Positions 1-8,512 of a stretch of DNA of 32,579 nt are shown here, piece after piece. The notes under the pieces are model-generated. The model was not told the origin of the DNA and searched no databases. It was given only the letters and a program-made list of their open reading frames with translations. The translations under genes were made by a program, and so were the position numbers. This stretch comes from Rhodovulum euryhalinum. GTDB lineage: Bacteria; Pseudomonadota; Alphaproteobacteria; Rhodobacterales; Rhodobacteraceae. Numbering within the stretch: position 1 is the stretch's first letter; every line of letters starts with the position of its first letter. The stretch is from assembly GCF_004342445.1 (NCBI RefSeq), contig NZ_SLWW01000021.1, forward strand, positions 1-32,579, written 5' to 3'.

Positions 1-41
1 TCAATGCCCTCGGCACCGCCGAGATCGTCCGCGTGGCCTGA
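1..41 (+). CDS. 3' end of an unidentified gene (partial)
   Basis: Reading from base 3 gives twelve codons, NALGTAEIVRVA, and then a TGA at 39-41. The codon choice is GC-rich like the chromosome genes that follow, so this is plausibly the tail of a gene that begins before the window. Too little is present to name a family. The call rests only on an open frame into the window edge and could be wrong. Confidence 0.35.
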   Translation, partial: NALGTAEIVRVA

Positions 42-806
42 ACCGGAAGGGGCAAGGGGAAGTCATGCCTCAAGCCACCTTTATGCAACAACGCCGAGAT
101 TTTCCAAAGTCGGAGCCGCCCCGCCAACAAATGGCTGCTCCCAAGAAACGCGCACCTGAGTACCCGCCTGCAGCGAAAGTCGCCTTTCCTGAAGATATGG
201 CCCGAAACAGGAAGACCCCAAAATTGCGGTGACGTAAGTCCGCTTTCGCGGCCTGTGTAATTTCCCACCGCACTGCAGCGAATTCACACTTTCCGCCCTT
301 TGTTGCCTTCTGACTTCCGCAGCTCAATCGCAAGTACCTGACCCTCCGTCGCGCCGCAGCAAGGTGTCCCTGCATCCCATCTTGGTCTTCGCGGCGATGC
401 AGGGCCCGCACCTCCCCTCGAACAAAGGGCACCAGTGACCGATGCAGCCACAGCGGCACGCCCGCAGGATCGCGGGAATGCAACCACTCGGACTGCCGGT
501 CGCAGCAGCCTCAAAGCAGGGGGGTAAGCCGGCACAGTTGGTGCCTAGTGCCAACAACAGCGCGTGGGGCGTCGGTTTTCCGAACGGAACATGGACCGGC
601 GTTCCATCGAACTCATCATCTCATTCGAAAGCCAAGAAGGTTTCTTGCACAGAGAAGGTCGAAACCGGGAGGGGACAAGAGCTCTCAGGGCCACGCAACC
701 CCTTGTATTTGCGCGGGTGGTGAAATCGATGCTTCCATCAGGGAAGCAGAGCCGCCCGTTTGGTGGAAACTATCCTTCCCTCTACACCCGCGGCGGGGCC
801 CGACGA
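42..806. other. About 765 bp with no supportable gene
   Basis: Several frames are open here on both strands, but they overlap one another, have low-complexity or Cys/Arg/Pro-rich translations, and show no motif I recognise. The best small candidate is a 55-codon plus-strand frame at 65-232 that starts 5 bases after a GGGGAAG stretch, but its composition (many P, K, Q, R) does not look like a folded protein. Base composition is mixed and less GC-rich than the coding DNA on either side. It may be old intergenic or degenerate mobile DNA. I see no tRNA, CRISPR or clear promoter in it. Confidence 0.4.
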
Positions 807-1391
807 TCATGCGTCGAGTTCGGCATCCCAGTAGAGGAAGTCGAGCCAGGTCTCGTGCAGGTGGTTCGGTGGGAACTTTCGGCCGACATTGCGCAACTCT
901 TCCGCCCCCGGGCGGCGGGGGGCGCGGCGCAGGCTCATCCCCGCCTGGCGCAGGCTCTTGGACCCCTTGTGCAGGTTGCAGCGCGAACAGGCGGCCACGA
1001 CGTTTTCCCAGCTGGTGATACCGCCGCGGGCCCGCGGCACCACGTGATCGAAGGTCAGGTCGCCCCGCGTGCCGCAATACTGGCAGGTGAACTCGTCCCT
1101 CAGAAAAAGATTGAAGCGCGTGAAGGCCACGCGCTTCTGGGGTTTGACGTAATCCTTGAGCACCACGACCGAGGGTATTCGGATCTCGACCGAGGGGCTG
1201 CGCACGACCTCGTCATATTCGGCGACGATGTCGACGCGGTCGAGCACGGCCGCCTTGACCGCCTCCTGCCACGGCCAGAGCGACAGCGGGTAGTAGGACA
1301 GCGGGCGGTAATCGGCGTTCAGCACAAGCGCGGGATGGTGCTTCAGGCTGCCCGGCTCGCGGACGAAGCTGCTTCTGAAATCACCATCCAT
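807..1391 (-). CDS. HNH endonuclease family protein
   Basis: A 194-residue protein with a complete zinc-stabilised HNH core in its C-terminal half. CQYC (Cys103, Cys106) and CSRCN (Cys135, Cys138) supply four metal-binding cysteines. The catalytic part runs from FDHVVPRARGG (His116) through Asn130 to His141. The first hundred residues, including LVLNADYRPLSYYPLSLWPW, are typical of the short McrA-like HNH proteins found as single-copy chromosomal genes in alphaproteobacteria. The family nicks or cuts DNA, but the cellular role of this subgroup is not settled and it need not be a restriction enzyme. It stands alone on its strand and is not part of the downstream defence island. The ATG start is the first in frame after a GC-rich leader. 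No strong ribosome site is visible. Confidence 0.85.
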   Translation of the reverse strand: MDGDFRSSFVREPGSLKHHPALVLNADYRPLSYYPLSLWPWQEAVKAAVLDRVDIVAEYDEVVRSPSVEIRIPSVVVLKDYVKPQKRVAFTRFNLFLRDEFTCQYCGTRGDLTFDHVVPRARGGITSWENVVAACSRCNLHKGSKSLRQAGMSLRRAPRRPGAEELRNVGRKFPPNHLHETWLDFLYWDAELDA

Positions 1392-1586
1392 CTGAGACTC
1401 GGCCTCCGCCCCGTCTGCCTGACCCCGGCCGCGGAGCGGGACGCGCCCGCCCCTGCCTGAACTTGACTATATATGGCGTTTGCCGCCAAGCAAGCCCCGC
1501 AAGATGAAGTGGACCGCCGGGGTCTGGGTAACGCGTGCAGGTAACGGCGATGTGACGCCGTCCGCGCCCGGGGATCGGGCCCGGCC

Positions 1587-3086
1587 TCAGCCCCGCCGGG
1601 CGCGGCGCAGCCGCCGCCAGGCCGGCGTCCGGGCGAGGAGCATCACGACCAGCGCGAAGCTGAGGGCGCAGGAGATCGGGTGCGTCACGAAGTCCAGCAG
1701 GAACTGCCCCACATCCTCGCGCGCGCCGATCATCGCGCGGCGGTAGTTCGCGTCGATCATCGGGCCGAGGATCACGCCCAGGATGATCGGGGCGACCTGG
1801 AACCCGTACTTCTTGAGGAAATAGCCCAGCACGCCGAAGGCCAGCGTCCAGTAGATATGAACCGGGTTGTTCTGGATCGCGTAGGCGCCCACCGCCGACA
1901 GCACCACGATCAGCGGGATCAGGATCGCGCGGGGACATTCCACGATCCGCGTGAACACCCGGATGCCGGTCAGGCCGAAAACCAGCAGGAACAGGTTTGC
2001 CAGCGTCAGGTTGCCGACGATGAACCAGAACAGGTGCGGCGTCTCGGTCAGCAACAGCGGCCCGGGTTTCAGCCCGTGGATGAAGAGCGCGCCGATGACG
2101 ATGGCGGTGACCGCATCGCCGGGGATGCCCAGCGTCAGCATCGGGATGAAGGCGCCACCCACCGCGGCGTTGTTCGCCGCCTCGGGCGCGATCAGCCCCT
2201 CCTTGGCGCCCTGGCCAAAGGGGGTCTCGGGGGTCTTCGTGCTGCGCCGCGCGTCGTCATAGGCCAGCAGCGCGGCGATATCCCCGCCCGTGCCCGGCAG
2301 CGCGCCGATCAGCGTGCCGATCCCCGAGGCGCGCAGGCCGACCTTGAGATAGCGCCGCACCTCGCCCCAGGCGGGCACAATGCGCGCGACCGCCTGCCGG
2401 ACCGGCCGTGTATCCAGGCGTTCCAGCTGGATCAGCGCCTCGGCCACGCCGAAGAACCCGATCATCGCGACAACATAGGGGATGCCGCCCATCAGGTTGA
2501 TCGAACCGTAGGTAAAGCGCGCCTCCGCGGTCATCGGGTCAAGCCCGACCATGCCGATCAGCACCCCCAGCGCCCCGGCAAACGCCCCCTTGGCAAAGCT
2601 CTCGCCCGACAGGGTGCCGACCAGCAGGATGCCGATGATCCCCAGCAGCATGTAGTCGCGCGAGGTAAAGCGGATCGCGATGTCCGAGATCAGCGGCGCG
2701 GCCAGCGCCAGCGCGGCCACCCCGATCAGCCCGCCGATCACCGACATGACGGTGGACAGCCCGATCGCCTCGCCCGCCAGCCCCTTCTTCGCCAGCGGAT
2801 AGCCGTCGATGGCGGTGGCAATCGCACTGGGCGCGCCGGGGATGTTCAACAGGATCGCGGTGCGCGCCCCGCCATAGACCCCGCCCACATAGACGCCTGC
2901 GATCAGCGCCAGCGCGGAATTGACGTCCCATTTGAAGGTGAAGGAGATCAGGATCGACACCGCCATCGTGACCGACAGCCCCGGGATCGCGCCCACGTAG
3001 ATGCCCGCCAGCGTCCCCAGCGCGGTCAGTATCAACAGCGAGGGGTCGAGCCAGGAAGTTGCGAAAAAGCCCAGCACCTCGGTCAT
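1587..3086 (-). CDS. tctA: TctA-type large membrane subunit of a tripartite tricarboxylate transporter
   Basis: A 499-residue integral membrane protein of the TctA family, the large permease of tripartite tricarboxylate (TTT) transporters, which use an ion gradient and a periplasmic binding protein to import carboxylates. The sequence is a series of hydrophobic helices and carries the family hallmark glycine/proline stretches GAIPGLSVTMAVSIL near the N-terminus and GALPGTGGDIAALLAYD in the middle. The length is normal for the family. I chose the ATG at 3086 because it overlaps the tctB stop in an ATGA arrangement. The frame is open further upstream, but that part is not TctA-like. It is the last gene of tctC-tctB-tctA, so it is probably translated by coupling to tctB. 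The substrate cannot be read from sequence (citrate, tartrate and other dicarboxylates are known for the family). Confidence 0.93.
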   Translation of the reverse strand: MTEVLGFFATSWLDPSLLILTALGTLAGIYVGAIPGLSVTMAVSILISFTFKWDVNSALALIAGVYVGGVYGGARTAILLNIPGAPSAIATAIDGYPLAKKGLAGEAIGLSTVMSVIGGLIGVAALALAAPLISDIAIRFTSRDYMLLGIIGILLVGTLSGESFAKGAFAGALGVLIGMVGLDPMTAEARFTYGSINLMGGIPYVVAMIGFFGVAEALIQLERLDTRPVRQAVARIVPAWGEVRRYLKVGLRASGIGTLIGALPGTGGDIAALLAYDDARRSTKTPETPFGQGAKEGLIAPEAANNAAVGGAFIPMLTLGIPGDAVTAIVIGALFIHGLKPGPLLLTETPHLFWFIVGNLTLANLFLLVFGLTGIRVFTRIVECPRAILIPLIVVLSAVGAYAIQNNPVHIYWTLAFGVLGYFLKKYGFQVAPIILGVILGPMIDANYRRAMIGAREDVGQFLLDFVTHPISCALSFALVVMLLARTPAWRRLRRARRG

Positions 3087-3559
3087 GGCCAGAGCGTCCC
3101 GGTGGGCAGCACCACCTGAAAGACCAGCCGGAAGATCACCCAGACCGCGACAATGGCCGCCAGCGTCACCGCCCCGGCCGCAAGCGGCCCGCGCCGCCAC
3201 AGGATCAACACCGCGGCGAACAGAAACGCTGTCGAGGCGACGAGAAAGCCCGCCCAGGGGATCGCCGCGCCATAGCCCGCCATCAATGCCGCAAAGACCA
3301 CCAGGCGCGGCGAGAACAGGAAGCGGAGCGTTGCCCCCGGCCCCGCGCCGGGCGCCCTGCGCCGCATCACCGCGTCCCCGAGGATGAAGCCCGCGGCCAC
3401 GACCATCACAGCGGCCGCCGTCATCGGCATCGCGCCCCCCGTGGTCAGCCCGGAAAAGCCCGAGATGCCATGGGCCTCGCGGAACGCGAACAGGGCAAGG
3501 CCCAGCAGCACAAGCGCGAACAGGATCTCGCCGGGCCGAAGGCCGGGGGACGGCGTCAT
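3083..3559 (-). CDS. tctB: TctB-type small membrane subunit of the tripartite tricarboxylate transporter
   Basis: A 158-residue protein with about four hydrophobic helices, in the expected size and position for TctB (DUF1468), the small poorly conserved membrane partner of TctA. The first helix follows the start directly (GEILFALVLLGLALFAFREA). The last two are close together near the C-terminus and contain a short RRG turn. The start at 3559 (MTPSPGLR) is preferred over upstream in-frame starts because the upstream translation is Arg/Gly-rich and crosses the hairpin behind tctC. Its stop overlaps the tctA start by 4 bases. Confidence comes largely from the tctC-tctB-tctA gene order, since TctB proteins are weakly conserved in sequence. 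Confidence 0.88.
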   Translation of the reverse strand: MTPSPGLRPGEILFALVLLGLALFAFREAHGISGFSGLTTGGAMPMTAAAVMVVAAGFILGDAVMRRRAPGAGPGATLRFLFSPRLVVFAALMAGYGAAIPWAGFLVASTAFLFAAVLILWRRGPLAAGAVTLAAIVAVWVIFRLVFQVVLPTGTLWP

Positions 3560-3580
3560 GGCGTGCCTCCGCTCGGGGGC

Positions 3581-3601
3581 GCCCCGGCCCTGGGCCGGGG
3601 C
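3581..3601 (-). promoter_or_regulatory. Perfect hairpin between tctC and tctB
   Basis: A 10-base inverted repeat, GCCCCGGCCC and its exact complement, separated by one base, lies in the 50-bp gap between the tctC stop and the tctB start. There is no T-run after it on the minus strand, so it is more likely an mRNA 3'-end stabiliser or partial terminator than a full terminator. That would make more binding protein (TctC) than membrane subunits, as is common for binding-protein transporters. The structure is seen in the sequence. The role is inferred. Confidence 0.5.
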
Positions 3602-3609
3602 GTCGGGCC

Positions 3610-4599
3610 TCAGGGGCGCGGGATGCCCAGTTCCTCGGGGCTGACCTTGGCCGCGCCGGTATCCTGCAACGCCCAGACCGTGACCTGTTGCCACTTTTTC
3701 AGGAAGGCGTCGGCCGCGTCGCCCGAGATGTTCATCATCACGTTGCCGCGGTTGGCCATCAGGTCCTGGAAGCCCGCATCCTCGGCGGCCACGGCATAGA
3801 CCTCGACCAACCGGGCCTTGACATCCTCGGGCACCTCGTCGCGCACGAAGACGCCGTAGAACGGCCCCCAGGGCAGGAAGCGCGCCATGTCGGGCAAGGT
3901 GTCGGTGATCGGCGGCACGTCGGGCAGGATTGCCACCGGCTCGGGGTCGACGACCGCCAGCGCGCGCATCTTGCCCGCCTTGATCTGCTCGGCCGCGGCC
4001 GAGATGCCCGAAGGCATGAAATCGACCTCGCCGCCCAGCATCGCGGTCAGCCCAGGCCCCTCGCCGTCGAAGGGAATCGCCGTCACCTCGAAGGGGGCGG
4101 CATTGGCGACCAGCGCGCCCACGGTCGAGGGCAGCCCGCCCGGCCCGGTCGACCCCATCTTGACCTGCCCCGGGTTGGCCGCGATGTCGGCCAGAAGCTC
4201 GGCCAGCGTCTGGTATTTCGACTCCGTCGGCACCACGATCACCGCGACGCCGCGCCCCAGGATGTTGACCGGGTAGAATGCGTCATAGTCAAGCTGCGAC
4301 ACCCCCATCACGCCATGAAGCTGCGGGTTCTCGGCGCCGTAGAGCAGCGTATAGCCGTCCGCGGGCGCGGCATTGACGAAGGCGGTCGAGATCGCGCCCG
4401 CGCCGCCCGACTTGTTCAGCACCACGATGGGCTTGCCAAGCGCCGCTTCGGCGGCGGGGTTGACCGCGCGCGCCACCGTGTCGGTGGCCCCGCCCGCGCC
4501 CCACATCACCACGCCCAGCACCTCGCGCTCGGGATACTCGGCCAGCGCACCCGTCGCCAGCAGCGCCGCGGCCATGGCGGTTGTCAGGAATTTCCTCAC
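3610..4599 (-). CDS. tctC: TctC-type periplasmic substrate-binding protein
   Basis: A 329-residue extracytoplasmic binding protein of the TctC (Bug) family. The N-terminus is a clear Sec signal peptide: MRK, then the hydrophobic run FLTTAMAAALLATGALA, with probable cleavage just before EYPERE. Mature-protein hallmarks include the loop WGAGGATDTVARAV, the KSGGAGA segment, and GSTGPGGLPSTVGA, which in Bug proteins line the carboxylate pocket. I set the start at the GTG at 4599 because GGAGG lies 6 bases upstream and the signal peptide begins there. The frame stays open for another 350 codons upstream, but that part is Arg/Gly-rich and antisense to the dehydrogenase gene. First gene of the transporter operon, divergent from the SDR gene. 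The ligand is unknown. Confidence 0.93.
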   Translation of the reverse strand: MRKFLTTAMAAALLATGALAEYPEREVLGVVMWGAGGATDTVARAVNPAAEAALGKPIVVLNKSGGAGAISTAFVNAAPADGYTLLYGAENPQLHGVMGVSQLDYDAFYPVNILGRGVAVIVVPTESKYQTLAELLADIAANPGQVKMGSTGPGGLPSTVGALVANAAPFEVTAIPFDGEGPGLTAMLGGEVDFMPSGISAAAEQIKAGKMRALAVVDPEPVAILPDVPPITDTLPDMARFLPWGPFYGVFVRDEVPEDVKARLVEVYAVAAEDAGFQDLMANRGNVMMNISGDAADAFLKKWQQVTVWALQDTGAAKVSPEELGIPRP

Positions 4600-4857
4600 G
4601 TCTGTCCTCCCTCGGATCCGGTCCTTGTCCTTGTTCCCGCATAGCAGGCCGATTCTCGGCCGCTTCGCAAGCCATGAACCGACCCGCTTCACGGTTCCCG
4701 CCCCCTGCCCCGCCCGGAGTGTGAGGCGCAAGGGGATGCCCGCGGCGATGCCCTGTTGCGCGGTTGGGGCATTCCGCTCTTGGATGGCGGCCGTAACGGC
4801 CCCGTCCGGGGCCCGCCCGGATCGCGCAGCGCCCGGACGAAAAGGAGGGGGGAACGG

Positions 4858-5598
4858 ATGCAGTTTTCTGGAAAGCGCGTGCTGGTGACCGGCGCGTCGA
4901 GCGGGCTTGGCGCGCATTTCGCAGGCCTGTTCGCGCATCTCGGCGCCGAGGTGACGGCCGCCGCACGCCGGACCGCCGCGCTCGAGGCGCTTTGTGCCGG
5001 GATCGTGGCGGCGGGGGGCCGGGCACATCCCTGCCCGATGGACGTCACCCGGGCGGAGGACATCCCCGCGGCCTTCGCGGACGGGCCCTTCGACATCGTG
5101 ATCAACAATGCCGGCCTGTCGCTGCCGGGTCCTGCGATCTGCTATCCCGAAGAGGAATGGGACCGCACGTTCGATACCAACCTCAAGGGCGCCTTCCTGG
5201 TCGCCCAGGCCGCCGGGCGCGCCTTGATCGAGGCCGGGCGCAGCGGGTCGATCGTCAACGTCGCCTCGATCCTCGGGCTGCGCGTCGCCGGGCATGTGGC
5301 GGCCTATGCGTCCTCCAAGGCGGCGCTGGTACAGTTGACCAAGAGCCTCGCGCTTGAATGGGCGCGGCACGGCATCCGCGTCAACGCGCTTTGCCCGGGC
5401 TATATCCAGACCCCTCTCAACACCGCCTTCTTCGGAACCGAGGAAGGCCGGGCGCTGATCCGCCGCATCCCGCAGCGCTGTCTCGGCCGGCCCGAGGATC
5501 TGGACGGCGCGGTGACGCTGTTCGCGGGGGATGCGGGGCGCTACATCACCGGCGCGGTGCTGGCCGTCGATGGCGGGCATCTCGTGTCCTCGCTGTGA
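4858..5598 (+). CDS. SDR-family NAD(P)-dependent oxidoreductase
   Basis: A 246-residue classical short-chain dehydrogenase/reductase. The cofactor glycine motif TGASSGLG is at residues 11-18, NNAG at 83-86, the catalytic Ser at about 137, and Tyr150 with Lys154 in YASSKAAL. The usual C-terminal segment PGYIQTPLN follows, then GAVLAVDGGH. All catalytic residues are present, so it should be active. The start at 4858 follows AAAGGAGG with good spacing. Arg37-Arg38 after the second strand suggest NADP(H) use, but this is weak. It is transcribed away from the tctCBA operon across a shared 258-bp gap, which hints that both serve one carboxylate or hydroxy-acid pathway. The substrate cannot be assigned. 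Confidence 0.92.
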   Translation: MQFSGKRVLVTGASSGLGAHFAGLFAHLGAEVTAAARRTAALEALCAGIVAAGGRAHPCPMDVTRAEDIPAAFADGPFDIVINNAGLSLPGPAICYPEEEWDRTFDTNLKGAFLVAQAAGRALIEAGRSGSIVNVASILGLRVAGHVAAYASSKAALVQLTKSLALEWARHGIRVNALCPGYIQTPLNTAFFGTEEGRALIRRIPQRCLGRPEDLDGAVTLFAGDAGRYITGAVLAVDGGHLVSSL

Positions 5599-5601
5599 CA
5601 G

Positions 5602-5639
5602 GGCAAGCGCCAGCCGGCTGAGCACCCCGGGGGCTTGCC
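5602..5639 (+). terminator. Possible terminator or 3' hairpin after the SDR gene
   Basis: GGCAAGC (5602-5608) and GCTTGCC (5633-5639) are exact inverted repeats, with an inner CCCCGGGG able to fold in the loop. The structure begins 4 bases after the dehydrogenase stop. No T-tract follows, so factor-independent termination is doubtful. Confidence 0.3.
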
Positions 5640-5693
5640 AAGTCACCGCGCCGGGTTCATTGTCTCGTGCCCCGATTGCTGCCCGAGTCCCCG

Positions 5694-6293
5694 ATGACGC
5701 TGCGCACCCTGACCCTGCTGCTCCTGGCCTTCCTCGCGGGACTTGTCGTCTACTGGCTGGCCGGAGGCGCGCCGGGGTCGTTCGCCCAGGAGGACGGGCC
5801 GCTCGAGATCTGGTCGGCCTGCCTGTTGTTCCTCGCGGCGGCGAGTTCGCTGATCGTCATGCCGGTCCGGTTCTGGCCGCGCTATGCCTTCGTATTCTAC
5901 GGGTTTTTCCAACTCGGCCTGCGCGAGTTGCCGTTCGATCCATGGATCTTCGACGAGCGTGTTCTGACCGCATCCTTCTACCGCGAGACCGGGGTTTCGG
6001 CCGCCGCGGTGGCGGGCGCGCTCTATGCCGCACTCGCGCTCTGGTCGGTCTTCGCGCTGTTCCGCTGGGGGGTGCCCGCATCGTGGCGCGCGCTGCGCGC
6101 CCGCAGCCGTTGGCTGGTCTATTTCGGCCTCGCGGGGGTCTCGGCCGTGATCGCTCAGGGCGCAGAGGAACTGATTGGGGTGATCCCCATGTCCCCGACC
6201 GTTGTCGGCGCGATGCATGTCGTCGAAGAGGGCCTGGAGGCGGTGTTCGCGCTGGCGCTGTTCCAGGCGCTCTACGTCGCCTGGCGCCGCTAG
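5694..6293 (+). CDS. Multi-pass membrane protein of unknown function
   Basis: About 199 residues with five or so hydrophobic helices: an N-terminal one directly after MTLRT, one around WSACLLFLAAASSLIV, one around AGALYAALALWSVFALF, one around YFGLAGVSAVIAQGAEEL, and a last one ending in a short basic tail. Between helices two and three is a soluble loop rich in aromatic residues (LRELPFDPWIFDERV). Acidic residues inside the last helices (EELIG, VEEGLEA) are unusual and could be functional, for example metal- or proton-linked. I do not recognise the family. A GTG at 5667 in the same frame is an alternative start; neither start has a convincing ribosome site. It converges on waaA with a 4-bp overlap of the two 3' ends. 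Confidence 0.7.
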   Translation: MTLRTLTLLLLAFLAGLVVYWLAGGAPGSFAQEDGPLEIWSACLLFLAAASSLIVMPVRFWPRYAFVFYGFFQLGLRELPFDPWIFDERVLTASFYRETGVSAAAVAGALYAALALWSVFALFRWGVPASWRALRARSRWLVYFGLAGVSAVIAQGAEELIGVIPMSPTVVGAMHVVEEGLEAVFALALFQALYVAWRR

Positions 6294-7585
6294 GCCACCC
6301 CACCCGGCCCCAGTTCTGCCCGTATCGCCGCGAGCGCCGCGCCTGTGGCCGAGGATCCGGATTCGAGCACGCCGCGTGCCGCCCGGGTGAGGGCCGCACG
6401 GGTGTCCGCATCGCTCAACCGGTGCAGCGCCACGGCGATCTCGTCGGCACTGCCCGCCGCCACCGCCCCTTCGACCCGGGCCAGCCGCGCGTAGATCCCC
6501 GCGAAGTTGAAGACATGCGGGCCGTGGATCACCACGCAGTCAAGCTGGGCGGGCTCGTATGGATTGTGTCCGCCCACCCGCGCCAGCGACCCGCCGACGA
6601 AAGCCACCGGGCAAAGCCGGTACCACAGCCCCATCTCGCCCAGCGTGTCCGCGACATAAATCTGCGTGTCCGCCCCGGGGTCCCCCCCCGCCGAGCGCAG
6701 CGCCACGCGCCAGCCCTGTGCGTCCAGCCTGCCGGCCAGCGCGGGCCCACGGTCGGGATGGCGGGGCGCGACGATCAGCAGCGGCGCGCCGTCCCCCCGG
6801 CCAAAGGCGCGGTCATGGGCGTCGACCAGCACCTCTTCCTCGCCCTCGTGGGTCGAGGCGGCCAGCCAGCGGCGCCGGTCGCCCAGCAGCGTGCGCAGGG
6901 CTGCCAGATCGTCAGGCCGCACCTCGGGCGGCGGCAACTCCTCCTTCAACGAGCCGGTCACCGTCAGCACCCCGTCCGCAACCCCGATCGCGCGCATCAG
7001 GTCGGCCGCCGGGGCCTCCTGCACGAGAATCGCGCGGAACGGCGACAAGAGCGCGCCTGCGGTCCGCGGCCAGCGCCGCCAGCGCGCCATCGTGCGATCC
7101 GAGATCCGCGCGTTGATCAACAGCATCGGAATACCGCGCCGGTCGGTCTCGACCAGAAGCCGCGGCCAAAGCTCGCTTTCGGTCCACACCGCGAGATCGG
7201 GGCGCCAGTGATCCAGGAACCGGCGCACCGCGGCGCGGCTGTCGAAGGGCGCGAACTGGTGCACCGCCCGCGCGGGCAGGATGTCCGCAAGCATCCGCGC
7301 CGAGGTGGCCGTGGTGCTGGTGACAAGGATCGAGAGACCGGGATCTTCGGCCAGCAGCCGCTGGATCAGCCCGATCAGCGACAGGCTTTCGCCGACGCTG
7401 GCCGCGTGGAACCAGACCAGCCGCCCGGACGGGCGCGGGCAAGACGCCTTGCCCTGCCGCTCGGCCAGCCGCCCGGGAATCTCCTTGCCGGCGGCCAGCC
7501 TTCGTTTCTGGTGCCAGCGAACCAGCGGGTCGGCCACCGCACTGAATGCGAGATAGGCCCGCAGGATCGGTGTGCTGGTGCGCAT
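6290..7585 (-). CDS. waaA: 3-deoxy-D-manno-octulosonic acid (Kdo) transferase
   Basis: A 431-residue GT30-family glycosyltransferase that adds Kdo from CMP-Kdo to the lipid A precursor at the inner face of the cytoplasmic membrane. The N-terminal domain contains GRLAERQG with the family's catalytic-type Glu (Glu42), then WFHAASVGE (Glu66). The middle has WTESELWP and the nucleotide-side region TGSLKEE. The C-terminal domain has AASTHEGEEE, VAPRHPDRGP and the strongly conserved FVGGSL...GGHNPYEPA. The length fits the family and the gene looks intact. In many Rhodobacterales waaA is followed by lpxK; here nothing follows on the same strand because a membrane-protein gene converges on it. Its upstream side is occupied by mobile-element scraps, suggesting local rearrangement. 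Confidence 0.93.
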   Translation of the reverse strand: MRTSTPILRAYLAFSAVADPLVRWHQKRRLAAGKEIPGRLAERQGKASCPRPSGRLVWFHAASVGESLSLIGLIQRLLAEDPGLSILVTSTTATSARMLADILPARAVHQFAPFDSRAAVRRFLDHWRPDLAVWTESELWPRLLVETDRRGIPMLLINARISDRTMARWRRWPRTAGALLSPFRAILVQEAPAADLMRAIGVADGVLTVTGSLKEELPPPEVRPDDLAALRTLLGDRRRWLAASTHEGEEEVLVDAHDRAFGRGDGAPLLIVAPRHPDRGPALAGRLDAQGWRVALRSAGGDPGADTQIYVADTLGEMGLWYRLCPVAFVGGSLARVGGHNPYEPAQLDCVVIHGPHVFNFAGIYARLARVEGAVAAGSADEIAVALHRLSDADTRAALTRAARGVLESGSSATGAALAAIRAELGPGGVA

Positions 7586-7754
7586 GTGCCCGGGCTCCTC
7601 GCCATCTGCCGCAGGATCGGCCCCTGCCCGGGGCCGACGCTACTGCGCCGGAGGGGCCGAGGTGAAGGCCCCAAGCCCGGTTTTCCCGGCGTGGCGCCAC
7701 GCCGGGGGCCGGGCGCCACACCCGTTCGTCGTCTTGACCGCGATCAGCCGGGAC

Positions 7755-7889
7755 AAACCGGCATTCGAAGAAGTCGCGGCTTGTGGCGATGCGGGGCAGC
7801 AGTTCGCCCGCGTCGCAGGCCTGCAGGATCCGCACCGCGCGGTCGGACATGCGCTGTGCAAGATCGGCATCGAAGGGCACCAGACGGAG
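7755..7889 (-). pseudogene. C-terminal fragment of a phage-type PD-(D/E)XK exonuclease
   Basis: Read on the minus strand, this stretch gives LRLVPFDADLAQRMSDRAVR, then a run ending in ELLPRIATSRDFFECRF. It resembles the end of the prophage-borne nucleases in which a catalytic domain is followed by a helix and then an FECxFCxxRxxC cysteine cluster. The resemblance stops after FECRF, where the second half of the cysteine motif is replaced by unrelated sequence. The upstream (N-terminal) part is missing because an IS5-family fragment begins at about 7880. The result is a scrap of about 45 codons with no start of its own family type. Family assignment is from memory of the motif and is moderate at best. 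Confidence 0.4.
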
Positions 7890-8233
7890 CCTATGACACG
7901 CGCAGGTGCCACGACGCCGTCGTCGACCGCGGCACCGATCCTGTCATACCGCCACGCAAGAACGCCAAGCCTTGGAAGCCGTCGACGGCCGGCGCGATCG
8001 CCCGAAACGAGGCGCTGCGCGCATCGAAATACCTCGGCCGCGCCATCTGGCGAACGTGGAGCGGATACCACCGCCGAAGCCGCGCCGAGACGGAGATGCA
8101 TTGCGTGAAGCTGCTAGGGCAGAGCCTCATGGCACGCGACTTCGATCGTCAGGTCGCCGAACTCCAGATCCGCGCCGCCGTGCTCAACCGCTACACCACG
8201 CTCGGCATACCTGTCACCGAGCCCGTGGGATAA
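7880..8233 (+). pseudogene. 3' fragment of an IS5-family transposase
   Basis: The plus-strand frame from about 7880 to the TAA at 8231-8233 encodes roughly the last 117 residues of an IS5-family DDE transposase. It starts inside the conserved DGAYDTRRCHDAV segment, continues through IPPRKNAKPW and IARNEALRASKYLGRAIW, and then SGYHRRSRAETEMHCVKLLG, which carries the catalytic Glu, followed by the usual tail. The first two catalytic aspartates' region and the N-terminus are gone, so it cannot transpose by itself. Sequence around 8262-8280 (ending CTTTGCGCAAC) resembles the right end of such elements, but no matching left end is present. It abuts the exonuclease scrap on the other strand, marking a deletion or recombination junction. 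Confidence 0.8.
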
Positions 8234-8428
8234 GTGCGTCTGGGAAAGGGGAGGTCCGGGCTTCACCCTCTTTGCGCAACATGTGTAACCGCCCCGTGCG
8301 CAAGAGGTATCTTCGGAGCTGCTTTTTGGCGCGTCATCGGGTGCTGACATGTGTCCGGCCTCTGGTGCGGCCATCTTCATGCCGCGGGCCCGTATGGTGT
8401 CCGCAGGTCGGGTCCAGATCAAAGCCGC

Positions 8429-8512
8429 GTGCTCGCAAAGGCGCAGGGAAAGGCCGGAAAGATCGCAGAGGCGCTGGTGAAGACCGAATTGGTGATCCTC
8501 GACGAGCTGGGA
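8429..8512 (+). pseudogene. Fragment of an IS21-family istB helper ATPase
   Basis: A short in-frame stretch, AKAQGKAGKIAEALVKTE followed by LVILDELG, matches the region of IstB leading into its Walker B motif (usual form: ...RAGRLAEALxRxDLVILDELGYLP). Neither the Walker A part before it nor the downstream YLPF and sensor regions follow: the sequence runs into GSEGMGLKSNVLHP. It is therefore a remnant of about 28 codons. The bases between the IS5 fragment and this one (8234-8428) contain nothing I can name. Confidence 0.5.

Noticed and set aside
65-232. A 55-codon plus-strand frame after a GGGGAAG stretch
   Set aside because: Pro/Lys/Gln-rich with no fold or motif and no neighbour that explains it. 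Kept only as a note on the gene-poor stretch.
4600-5646. N-terminal extension of the tctC frame
   Set aside because: It is antisense to a complete short-chain dehydrogenase and lacks family character. The GTG at 4599 has a good ribosome site and starts a signal peptide.
5531-8233. A 900-codon plus-strand open frame crossing three genes
   Set aside because: Only its last ~117 codons are real (IS5 transposase fragment). The rest is Arg/Pro/Gly-rich translation antisense to waaA or out of frame with the membrane-protein gene, a common effect of high GC.
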